Source: Flavobacteriales bacterium (GTDB taxonomy: Bacteria; Bacteroidota; Bacteroidia; Flavobacteriales; JADGDT01). From it: 12,534 nt of DNA. The stretch is taken from positions 1 through 12,534 of the forward strand of contig JAGLEB010000064.1 of the NCBI GenBank assembly GCA_023145275.1. Reading direction: 5' to 3'. The notes beneath the pieces were generated by a model. That model did not search any database, was not told the DNA's origin, and saw only the letters and a list, made by a program, of their open reading frames with translations. This document shows positions 6,579-12,534 of the stretch, piece by piece (the first letter of the stretch is position 1; each line of letters starts with the position of its first letter). The position numbers and the translations under genes are program-made.

Positions 6579-7436
6579 ATGAATACTAATCAACAACAAA
6601 ATCAAGGTCCACAGTTAAATTTGGGAAATAAGTTCTCATTTATGATTGTTCTAATGGGAGCAGGCCTTTTGGTTTTAATTCTTTTTTGGTCTAGAATGAC
6701 TGTTACCATTAATTCTGGTGAAGGTGGAGTTCTTTTTGAAACATTTGGATCTGGTGTAGATACTGAGAATACTTATTCTGAAGGCTTTCACTTTATTGCT
6801 CCTTGGAACAAAATGTTTATCTACGAAATGCGTCAGCAAGAAGTAGGAGAAAAAATGAAAGTACTTTCATCAAATGGGCTTGATATTTCTGTAGAATTGT
6901 CTGCTTGGTACATGCCTAGTTATGACGATTTAGGGAAATTACACCAGAAAATTGGACAAGGGTATTTAAATAGAGTAGTGCGTCCTGCAATTAGATCAGC
7001 AACTAGAAGTGTAATTGGACGTTATGAGCCAGAACAAATTTACTCTTCGAAAAGAGATATTATTCAAGAAGAAATTTATGCTGAAACTCAAAAAATCCTT
7101 GAAGAGCAGTATGTTCAGCTTAACGAGATATTGGTGAGAGATGTTGTTTTACCTCCAACAATAAAAAATGCAATTGAGTCTAAATTAAAGCAAGAGCAAG
7201 AAGCTTTGGAATATAAATTCAGATTGCAAAAAGCTACTCAAGAGGCAGAAAAGATTAAAATTGACGCTTTAGGTAAGGCTAAGGCTAATGAGATTTTAAG
7301 TGCTTCATTGAATGATAAAATTCTTAAAGATAAAGGTATTGAGGCTACAATTGAATTAGCTAAATCACCAAATTCTAAAGTTATTATTATCGGTGGTGGT
7401 GAAGGTGGATTGCCAATTATTTTAGGAGATAAATAA
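6579..7436 (+). CDS. SPFH/Band 7 (prohibitin-like) membrane protein
   Basis: A 285-aa membrane-anchored scaffold protein. A short Gln/Asn-rich head (1-18) is followed by one transmembrane helix (about 19-37), then the SPFH domain from MTVTINSGEGGVLFETFG (40-57) through YSEGFHFIAPWNKMFIYEMR to ILVRDVVLPPTIKNAIE (184-200). The stretch 195-245 is rich in Glu, Lys, Ala and Gln and should form the coiled coil by which such proteins build rings. The glycine-rich end is IIIGGGEGGLPIIL. The pattern is that of prohibitins, known in general as ring scaffolds that organise membrane regions or restrain membrane proteases; no protease gene is adjacent. It lies 44 bases after the VWA membrane protein with no obvious promoter between and ends before a strong terminator, so it is probably the last gene of that run. 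Confidence 0.88.
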   Translation: MNTNQQQNQGPQLNLGNKFSFMIVLMGAGLLVLILFWSRMTVTINSGEGGVLFETFGSGVDTENTYSEGFHFIAPWNKMFIYEMRQQEVGEKMKVLSSNGLDISVELSAWYMPSYDDLGKLHQKIGQGYLNRVVRPAIRSATRSVIGRYEPEQIYSSKRDIIQEEIYAETQKILEEQYVQLNEILVRDVVLPPTIKNAIESKLKQEQEALEYKFRLQKATQEAEKIKIDALGKAKANEILSASLNDKILKDKGIEATIELAKSPNSKVIIIGGGEGGLPIILGDK

Positions 7437-7516
7437 TAGACTGAAATTTATCATTGGTCATTCCCTTTGCTTGACGTGATAATGTTGTCAAAAATACTTG
7501 GTATTACAGTATATCT

Positions 7517-7555
7517 AAAAAGTTAATTGAAACTAGTTTCAATTAACTTTTTTTT
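7517..7555. terminator. Bidirectional terminator between the SPFH gene and the DbpA-like helicase
   Basis: 7517-7552 is a perfect 36-base palindrome centred between 7534 and 7535. It has an A run at its left edge and eight T at 7548-7555. It lies between two convergent genes (stops at 7436 and 7588) and can end both transcripts. Confidence 0.9.
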
Positions 7556-7587
7556 GTGGTATAAAATTATCTTATAAATGTAAGCAA

Positions 7588-8913
7588 TTACTTCGCAATC
7601 TCGATTTTAGCTTTTTTGTTCTTTATTTTCAATCCTGAAATTTTCTTTAGAACAGAGTCTACTTTTTCTCTATTAACGGCAACATAAGAAAAGAAATCTC
7701 TCACCTCTATAAGTCCTATATCTCCTTTCTCTAATTCACCCTTTTTAGCTAAGAACCCTACAATATCAATCTTATTTATTTTGTCCTTTTTACCTTTTCC
7801 AATAAAGATAGTTTCCCATTTAGGTTGCTGAGGGATTTCAATGTTTTTAGAAATATAATAAGTGTCAATCGAAGTTGGTATATATTCAGGTTGATTTTCA
7901 TCTCTCGAAAAAATCACATATGCTGAACCTTCTTCATTCATTCTAGCCGTTCTTCCATTTCTATGTGTGAAAGCATCCTCTTTTGATGGCATATGATAAT
8001 GGATGATATGTTTTATCTCTGGGATGTCTAAGCCCCTAGAAGCTAAATCTGATGTCACTAAAATTTTAGAACTTCCATTTCTGAATTTTGTGAGTGTTCT
8101 TTCTCTATCTTGTTGTTCCATTCCTCCGTGAAAGAAGGTAGAAGTAATACCATTTTTCACTAAGAAATTATTTGTCCTTTCAACTGCTTCTCTGTGGTTA
8201 CAAAAAACTAAAGTAGATTCAGAACCTAAATCACATACTAAATCGAAAAGAGTAGATAGCTTATCTTTATCTTCAGAAACTACCTTTTTTACAGATAATC
8301 CCTTTACTTGTTTTCCTTGTGGTAGAAAGTTTAATTCAATAGGGTCTACAATGCCAGTAAAAGCAGGTATGTCTTCTGTTTTTGTTGCAGATGTAAGAAT
8401 TCTTTTTTCGATATTCTCAATACTTCCAATAATATATTTCATATCGTCGTGAAATCCTAATTCCAAGGCTTTGTCGAACTCATCTAAAACAATAGTTTTT
8501 ATGTTGCTTGTAGAAATAGTTCCTCTATCGATATGGTCGGCAATTCTTCCTGGTGTGCCAATTAATACAGCTGGCGGATGGTTTAAACTTCTCTTTTCTA
8601 GCTGTAATGAGTGCCCGCCATAGAAACAGTTTGATCTTACGCCTGTTCCCATGCTTTTAAATACCGACTCAATCTGTATTGCTAACTCTCTTGATGGAGC
8701 TAGTATTAATACTTGTATATCGCTACTGTCGATGTCTATATTCTCAACAATAGGTAGTAAGAACGCTAGTGTCTTTCCCGATCCTGTTGGAGATAGTACG
8801 ATTATATTTTTCTCTTCTTGAAATGAGTTAGCTACTTTAATTTGCATTTCGTTTAGAGACGAAATATTTAACCTTTTTAAGATACTGTCCGTTGAATATG
8901 ATTTTTCTTGCAT
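7588..8913 (-). CDS. DbpA-like DEAD-box RNA helicase with DEFD motif
   Basis: A 441-aa ATP-dependent RNA helicase. Walker A SPTGSGKT is at 41-48, PSREL at 73-77, TPGR at 120-123, motif III SAT at 175-177, and SDLASRGLDIP at 288-297. The last 70 residues resemble the DbpA RNA-binding domain (IDIVGFLAKKGELEKGDIG...IEIAK), which in DbpA binds 23S rRNA, so a role in ribosome assembly is likely. Three motifs depart from the norm: motif II is DEFD (144-147), motif VI is HRNGRTAR (317-324) with Ala for the second Gly, and the Q-motif region keeps only LNEMQ (20-24) without the upstream aromatic/GF signature. It is short at the N-terminus and has no basic tail. The start at 8913 is the only plausible one, because the next Met (residue 23) is within the Q-motif. 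It is divergent from the chalcone-isomerase-like gene with a 68-base spacer. Confidence 0.88.
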   Translation of the reverse strand: MQEKSYSTDSILKRLNISSLNEMQIKVANSFQEEKNIIVLSPTGSGKTLAFLLPIVENIDIDSSDIQVLILAPSRELAIQIESVFKSMGTGVRSNCFYGGHSLQLEKRSLNHPPAVLIGTPGRIADHIDRGTISTSNIKTIVLDEFDKALELGFHDDMKYIIGSIENIEKRILTSATKTEDIPAFTGIVDPIELNFLPQGKQVKGLSVKKVVSEDKDKLSTLFDLVCDLGSESTLVFCNHREAVERTNNFLVKNGITSTFFHGGMEQQDRERTLTKFRNGSSKILVTSDLASRGLDIPEIKHIIHYHMPSKEDAFTHRNGRTARMNEEGSAYVIFSRDENQPEYIPTSIDTYYISKNIEIPQQPKWETIFIGKGKKDKINKIDIVGFLAKKGELEKGDIGLIEVRDFFSYVAVNREKVDSVLKKISGLKIKNKKAKIEIAK

Positions 8914-8917
8914 GCTG

Positions 8918-8925
8918 CAAAGTTA
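8918..8925 (-). promoter_or_regulatory. Possible -7 promoter box at the DbpA-like helicase start
   Basis: On the minus strand this reads TAACTTTG, a match to TAnnTTTG, and the start codon follows only four bases later (CAGC-ATG). If the box is used, transcription would begin at or next to the ATG, giving a leaderless message. No -33 TTTG is seen at the right distance. Confidence 0.35.
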
Positions 8926-8981
8926 TGCATTTGTAAAATAAATCACTACTTTCACATTTCAAACTTATAAAAGAAACAATT

Positions 8982-9545
8982 ATGATCAAAAAGTTATCAT
9001 TATTTGCTTTTTCACTACTGTTGATGTCATTCAGTTTAGGAGAAAAGGAAATCGGGGGAATCAATATGCCTGAGACTATTAAAGCGGGTTCTACAACTTT
9101 GGTGCTTAATGGTGCTGGAATACGTACTAAGTTTTTTATGAAACTTTATGTTGGAGGATTATATCTTCAAAATAAAACTTCAGATGCTAATAAAGTACTA
9201 AATACTGATGAGGCAATGGCTATGCGCTTGCATATAATTTCATCAATGATCACAAGTGAAAAAATGGAAGATGCTACTCGTGAAGGGTTTGAAAACTCTA
9301 CAGGAGGAAAAATTGATGGGCTAAAAGGAGAAATCGAAATGTTTATTGATGTATTCAAAGAAGAGATAAAAGTAGGAGATACTTATAATATGGTTTATGT
9401 TCCTAGAAAAGGAGTTGAAATTTATAAGAATGATAAATTAAAATCAACTATTAAAGGTCTAAAATTTAAAAAAGCTCTTTTTGGAATATGGTTGGGGGAT
9501 GATCCTGCACAGGATAGTTTAAAAGATGATATGCTAGCTAAGTAG
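8982..9545 (+). CDS. Exported chalcone-isomerase-like protein
   Basis: A 187-aa secreted or periplasmic protein. Residues 1-20 form a signal peptide (two Lys, then LSLFAFSLLLMSFSLG). The mature part has the opening of bacterial chalcone-isomerase-like proteins: a strand around GINMPETIKAG, then LNGAGIRTKFFMKLYVGGLYL (42-62), and the end KKALFGIWLGDDPAQDSLKDDML (163-185). The family is named after the plant enzyme of flavonoid synthesis and shares its fold; bacterial members generally are not shown to have that activity, and lipid or fatty-acid binding has been suggested for related proteins. No flavonoid or other pathway gene is adjacent. The gene stands alone, divergent from a helicase gene and ended by its own terminator. 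I infer family membership with good confidence but give no substrate. Confidence 0.82.
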   Translation: MIKKLSLFAFSLLLMSFSLGEKEIGGINMPETIKAGSTTLVLNGAGIRTKFFMKLYVGGLYLQNKTSDANKVLNTDEAMAMRLHIISSMITSEKMEDATREGFENSTGGKIDGLKGEIEMFIDVFKEEIKVGDTYNMVYVPRKGVEIYKNDKLKSTIKGLKFKKALFGIWLGDDPAQDSLKDDMLAK

Positions 9546-9567
9546 AATTTATTGTCTTAAAAATAAC

Positions 9568-9606
9568 AAGAGGCTGAATTTAAAGTTTAAATTCAGCCTC
9601 TTTTTT
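9568..9606. terminator. Bidirectional terminator between the chalcone-isomerase-like gene and DeaD-type helicase gene
   Basis: AAGAGGCTGAATTTAAA (9568-9584) and its perfect complement (9586-9602) flank a single base, so about 15 pairs can form around a small loop. T's run from 9601 to 9606 on the right and an A-rich stretch precedes on the left. It lies between convergent stops at 9545 and 9622. Confidence 0.9.
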
Positions 9607-9621
9607 ATGATTTGCTATCAA

Positions 9622-11496
9622 TTAAGATCTATCAGATCTTTTTGAAGCAAATTTCTTTTTAAAAGAAGAACCTCCATCGCGTCCTTTGTCGGATGATTTT
9701 CTATCATACCTTCCATCAGAGCTGTTTCCTGAACGGCTGTCAGAACGATCAGATGACCTTTTTGGTCTGTCGCTTCTGCCTTCAGAACGACCACCACGAT
9801 CTCCACGGTCACGGTCTCCTCTGAAATTAGATTTGCCTCTGTCTCCACCTCTACGACGGTCTCTTCCACCACCACTAGAACGGCGATCACCACCAGTATT
9901 TTTATCAGGCTTATCAGAAATTTCTACAGAAATAGTTCTTCCATCAAACTCGATAAACTTAAATGCTTCAACAACTTGCGGAGCATTTTCAGCTAAAACA
10001 GTGAAGAATGAGAATTTCCCCATTACATCAACTTTAGAAAGATCATCTCTGCTTAAACCAGTTTTGTCTTTCAAATAGTCTTTAAGTGTATTCCATTCGA
10101 AACCATCGTAAGTACCAAGGTTTATGAACATACGCTTAAGATTTGCACTACCTCTACCATCTCTTCCGCCAGAAGCGTTAATATCGCGAGCGTTTTTATA
10201 GTAGTCTAAGAAACGGTTAAACTCTATAGAAATAAATCTTACAATAAGTTCATCTCTAGTCATTCCACCAAGTTCTTCGTAAACTTTAGGTAAATATTGT
10301 GCAATTTGCTCTTCATCAACATCAACATCTTGAACCTTTTTAACAAGGCTAAAAAGTTGACTCTCACAAACCTCCATACCTGTTGGTACTTCAAGTTTTA
10401 TGAATTTTTTCTTGATGATGCGCTCAATAGATTTAATTCTATGTTGATCTCTCGGCGTAACAATAGAAAGAGATACACCAGTTTTACCTGCTCTACCAGT
10501 TCTACCACTACGGTGATTATAAATTTCAATTTCGTCAGGAAGATTGTAATTTATAACGTGAGTAATATCCTTTACGTCAATACCACGTGCAGCAACATCA
10601 GTAGCCACAAGAATTTGTATTTGGCGTGTTCTATAAGCTTTCATTACGGAATCTCTCTGAGTCTGAGATAAATCGCCATGAAGAGAGGCAGCATTGTAGC
10701 CATCTTCAATTAATCTCTCAGCAACCATTTGAGTTTCTGCTTTAGTTCTACAGAATACTACGCCGTATATCTCAGGATGAGCATCAACCAAACGCTTTAG
10801 TGCAAGGTATCTATCTCTTTGATTTACTACGTAATAATTGTGTGTAACTGTACTAGCTCCTTCGTTTTTATTTCCAACAGTGATGCGGAAAGGATCTGTC
10901 ATGTACTTTTTCGAAATGTTCTCCACCTCTTTAGGCATAGTTGCCGAAAACAACCATGTTTGCTTAGTTGCAGGAGTCTCTGCTAAGATAGTGTCTATCT
11001 CTTCAACAAAACCCATGTTTAACATTTCATCAGCCTCATCTAAGATACTGATATCAACGTTTGAAAGGTCGACAAGCTTTCTTCTAATCATGTCATTCAA
11101 ACGTCCTGGAGTAGCAACGATGATTTGTGCTCCTCTTTTAACATCTTTTGCTTGCGCTTGGATGTTCGCTCCACCGTAAACTGCTACTATATTCATGCCT
11201 CTAACATTGGCAGCATAAAGCTTTAGTTCTGATGTGATTTGCAAGCAAAGCTCTCTTGTTGGAGATAAAACTAGTGCTTGTGTTGTTCTAGACTCAGTGT
11301 CTATTTGTTGAATCATTGGTAAACCAAATGCTGCGGTTTTACCAGTTCCTGTTTGGGCCAGACCGACCATGTCTGTTCTGTTTTCCAAAATGTATGGAAT
11401 AACCTTTTCTTGTATTGGAGAAGGTTGTTCAAAGCCCAAATCCTTGATTCCCTTCAATACGGCTTCGTTTAAGCCGAAACTCTCGAATGTAACCAT
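9622..11496 (-). CDS. deaD: DEAD-box RNA helicase, DeaD/CsdA type
   Basis: A 624-aa ATP-dependent RNA helicase with all classical motifs: Q-motif GFEQPSPIQ (21-29), Walker A AQTGTGKT (47-54), PTREL (79-83), TPGR (129-132), DEAD (153-156), SAT (184-186), VATDVAARGIDV (297-308) and HRSGRTGRAG (328-337). A linker region (340-450) leads to a DbpA/CsdA-type RNA-binding domain at about 453-527 (KRMFINLGTYDGFEW ... GRTISVEIS). Residues 530-624 are an extended tail rich in Arg, Gly, Ser and Asp (RGDRDRGDRGG, RSDRPKRSSDRSDSRSG). Such enzymes help ribosome assembly, mRNA decay and growth in the cold. The start at 11496 gives MVTFESFGLNEAVLKGI, the normal beginning. It probably has its own promoter, 25 bases upstream, and lies downstream of the HsdR-N-type gene on the same strand. 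The symbol follows the domain layout; rhlE-type is less likely because of the RNA-binding domain. Confidence 0.93.
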   Translation of the reverse strand: MVTFESFGLNEAVLKGIKDLGFEQPSPIQEKVIPYILENRTDMVGLAQTGTGKTAAFGLPMIQQIDTESRTTQALVLSPTRELCLQITSELKLYAANVRGMNIVAVYGGANIQAQAKDVKRGAQIIVATPGRLNDMIRRKLVDLSNVDISILDEADEMLNMGFVEEIDTILAETPATKQTWLFSATMPKEVENISKKYMTDPFRITVGNKNEGASTVTHNYYVVNQRDRYLALKRLVDAHPEIYGVVFCRTKAETQMVAERLIEDGYNAASLHGDLSQTQRDSVMKAYRTRQIQILVATDVAARGIDVKDITHVINYNLPDEIEIYNHRSGRTGRAGKTGVSLSIVTPRDQHRIKSIERIIKKKFIKLEVPTGMEVCESQLFSLVKKVQDVDVDEEQIAQYLPKVYEELGGMTRDELIVRFISIEFNRFLDYYKNARDINASGGRDGRGSANLKRMFINLGTYDGFEWNTLKDYLKDKTGLSRDDLSKVDVMGKFSFFTVLAENAPQVVEAFKFIEFDGRTISVEISDKPDKNTGGDRRSSGGGRDRRRGGDRGKSNFRGDRDRGDRGGRSEGRSDRPKRSSDRSDSRSGNSSDGRYDRKSSDKGRDGGSSFKKKFASKRSDRS

Positions 11497-11520
11497 TAAT
11501 ATTTGTTAAAAATTTGCGTG

Positions 11521-11528
11521 CAAAAGTA
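11521..11528 (-). promoter_or_regulatory. Possible -7 promoter box for the DeaD-type helicase gene
   Basis: On the minus strand this reads TACTTTTG, identical to the box before the transketolase operon, and lies 24 bases before the start codon. No -33 element is evident. The rest of the 169-base spacer to the HsdR-N-type gene holds only a weak A/T hairpin near 11643-11662, perhaps ending the upstream transcript. Confidence 0.45.
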
Positions 11529-11665
11529 GTGATAAATAATGGATTAGCTTTTGCTTTATTGAAATATTGTTGTTTTAAGGACGAAATACTCCTAAATTAG
11601 GGCGTAAAGTTGTAAGTAATTGATAAATAGCTAGTTTTGAATAAAAAAATAGTTGTTTTTTTTAA

Positions 11666-12112
11666 TTAGCGTATATACTCAGGAATATCTTTTAAAAAGA
11701 TGTATTTTTCTTTGTCTAAATCCATCTTTGCGTAGTAATGAGTGATCCCATTTGTGACAATAAGATACTTTGAATTTAGGGTGAGATTGTATCTTGCAAT
11801 TTGATCAAAACTCTTTTGTGTTATTTTTACTTCTGGAGCTTTACATTCTACCAAAATTTCAATTTCTCGACTCTTATTATATACGGCAATGTCTACCCTT
11901 TTTTGAGTATTAGAAACTTTTATTCCTTTTTCGATGCTGAAATATGAACTTGGATAACTTTTGTCAATAATTAAATACTGAATGAAGTTTTGTCTAACCC
12001 ATTCTTCAGGAGTTAATACAAGATATTTTTTTCTGATTGAATCGAAAATATAAATAACATCGTCCTTCCTTTTTAATCTGAGATTATATTTAGGAAGATT
12101 CAGTTGTTGCAT
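11666..12112 (-). CDS. Stand-alone PD-(D/E)XK protein, HsdR N-terminal type
   Basis: A 148-aa soluble protein that resembles the N-terminal nuclease domain of type I restriction HsdR subunits but has no helicase part. The core shows Asp74 in KRVDIAVY, the EVEC-like ILVECKAP with Glu89 and Lys91 (the ExK pair), and Q104-x3-Y108 in DQIARY, the extra motif common to RecB/HsdR-type nucleases. These residues make a metal-dependent nuclease fold likely and possibly active. No hsdM or hsdS is adjacent and the protein is far shorter than HsdR (about 1000 aa), so it is not a remnant with visible decay but a complete small gene. Such single-domain proteins occur in Bacteroidota; their role is not known to me. 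It lies between tRNA-Gly and the DeaD-type gene, same strand; no confident promoter is seen. Confidence 0.82.
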   Translation of the reverse strand: MQQLNLPKYNLRLKRKDDVIYIFDSIRKKYLVLTPEEWVRQNFIQYLIIDKSYPSSYFSIEKGIKVSNTQKRVDIAVYNKSREIEILVECKAPEVKITQKSFDQIARYNLTLNSKYLIVTNGITHYYAKMDLDKEKYIFLKDIPEYIR

Positions 12113-12191
12113 TTAAATAGGAGTAGGGTGTTTTTAAGACAGAAATACCAAATTATAGGATTGTTACCTTCTTATCTACAGAAAGCAAACG

Positions 12192-12213
12192 AATATTTTT
12201 AAAAAAAAATATT
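12192..12213 (-). terminator. Weak A/T hairpin after tRNA-Gly
   Basis: AATATTTTT (12192-12200) pairs perfectly with AAAAATATT (12205-12213) around four A. On the minus strand this starts two bases after the tRNA 3' end and gives a long U run, so it may end tRNA transcription. The stem has no G-C pair, which makes the call uncertain. Confidence 0.4.
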
Positions 12214-12214
12214 G

Positions 12215-12287
12215 AGCGAAAGACGAGGTTCGAACTCGCGACATTCAGCTTGGAAGGCTGACGCTCTACCAGCTGAGCTACTTTCGC
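12215..12287 (-). tRNA. tRNA-Gly (anticodon UCC)
   Basis: 73 bases that fold into a full cloverleaf on the minus strand. The acceptor stem GCGAAAG/CTTTCGC is perfect, and the D arm is GCTC-AGCTGGTA-GAGC. The anticodon stem TCAGC/GCTGA holds the loop CTTCCAA, with anticodon TCC at 12252-12254, which reads GGA and GGG glycine codons. The T arm is GCGAG-TTCGAAC-CTCGT with one G-U pair. The discriminator is U and the CCA end is not encoded. Confidence 0.96.
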
Positions 12288-12359
12288 AATTTTAAGACAA
12301 AAGTTTAAAGCGTAACTTAATTCACTTTTTTCTTTGGACTTTATCCTTTTTACTTGTTA

Positions 12360-12375
12360 AGTGGGGAGAGAAGGA
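12360..12375. repeat. 16-bp direct repeat, copy 1
   Basis: AGTGGGGAGAGAAGGA is found here and again at 12519-12534, 159 bases apart. Both copies are preceded by ACTTGTT with a variable T-rich insert between. The second copy touches the window end, so the repeat may be longer. Its complement (TCCTTCTCTCCCCACT) looks like the 3' end of a tRNA, but no tRNA is complete here. Confidence 0.6.
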
Positions 12376-12409
12376 TTACTTCGCTTTGCTCAGTGATGTG
12401 TGGTAGTAT

Positions 12410-12522
12410 CACTAATAAAAACAAACTCTCTTCACTCGCACATCTTTTCTATTTCCTCAAATATGAAAATAAATTTTCTATTTGCTCCAATAAAAATAAT
12501 GCCACTTGTTTTTTTATTAGTG
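12410..12522. repeat. 12-bp inverted repeat at the right edge
   Basis: CACTAATAAAAA at 12410-12421 and TTTTTATTAGTG at 12511-12522 are perfect inverted copies, 89 bases apart. The right arm overlaps the second direct-repeat copy. The A/T-rich composition raises the chance of coincidence. Confidence 0.4.
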
Positions 12523-12534
12523 GGGAGAGAAGGA
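12519..12534. repeat. 16-bp direct repeat, copy 2 (reaches window end)
   Basis: Second copy of AGTGGGGAGAGAAGGA, cut by or ending exactly at the window edge. No coding region is seen in 12288-12534; besides the repeats, this stretch contains nothing I can assign. Confidence 0.6.

Noticed and set aside
9618..10078. Open frames on both strands across the helicase tail (9618-9893 minus, 9686-10078 plus)
   Set aside because: They arise from repeated Arg/Ser/Gly/Asp codons of the real gene, have low-complexity content and match no family.
10297..11179. Plus-strand frames inside the deaD-type gene
   Set aside because: Antisense shadows of a well-conserved helicase; composition is not protein-like.
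7588..11496. The two helicase genes as a recent tandem duplication
   Set aside because: Motifs, length, C-terminal tail and Q-motif differ widely; they are only distant members of one superfamily and are separated by an unrelated divergent gene.
11666..12112. Decayed type I restriction locus
   Set aside because: The frame is intact with catalytic residues preserved, and no fragments of hsdM, hsdS or the HsdR helicase are seen on either side.
12288..12534. Second tRNA gene next to tRNA-Gly
   Set aside because: Only a tRNA-end-like 16-mer is present; no D arm, anticodon arm or T arm can be folded.

Overview
This is low-GC bacterial DNA, most probably from a Bacteroidota genome and perhaps from the Flavobacteriia side of the phylum. 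The basis is the content (transketolase split into two genes, DUF2147, HsdR-N-only protein, DbpA-type helicases), start codons preceded by A/T-rich stretches rather than GGAGG, and several upstream matches to the Bacteroidota -7 box TAnnTTTG. I cannot name a genus. The window reads as ordinary chromosomal housekeeping DNA; I see no phage, plasmid, CRISPR or recognisable defence island.

Left part (1-1716): a 161-bp transposon-like element with terminal inverted repeats and a 6-bp target duplication, then a promoter and a small exported DUF2147 protein, then shikimate dehydrogenase aroE. A strong two-way hairpin terminator separates aroE from the convergent transketolase pair.

Middle (1736-7555): the minus-strand transketolase N-terminal gene (2925-3773) precedes the C-terminal gene (1736-2689). 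The two are separated by an unusually long spacer of 235 bases packed with small perfect hairpins. Divergently, a plus-strand run encodes a FabG-type reductase, a large three-helix membrane protein with a von Willebrand A domain, and a membrane-anchored SPFH/prohibitin protein, ending at a second two-way terminator. The last two look like parts of one membrane assembly, but this is inference.

Right part (7588-12534): a DbpA-like DEAD-box helicase with an altered DEFD motif is divergent from an exported chalcone-isomerase-like protein. A third two-way terminator follows, then a second, larger DeaD/CsdA-type helicase with an Arg/Gly/Ser/Asp-rich tail, a small stand-alone PD-(D/E)XK (HsdR N-terminal-type) protein, and tRNA-Gly(UCC), all on the minus strand. 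The right edge carries a 16-bp direct repeat and a 12-bp inverted repeat in non-coding DNA, cut off by the window end.

All three convergent gene junctions carry a long perfect hairpin flanked by A and T runs. The most unusual structures are the transposon-like element at 53-213 and the hairpin-rich spacer inside the transketolase operon. No complete new system can be demonstrated from this window alone; the VWA-SPFH pair is the best protein-level candidate.
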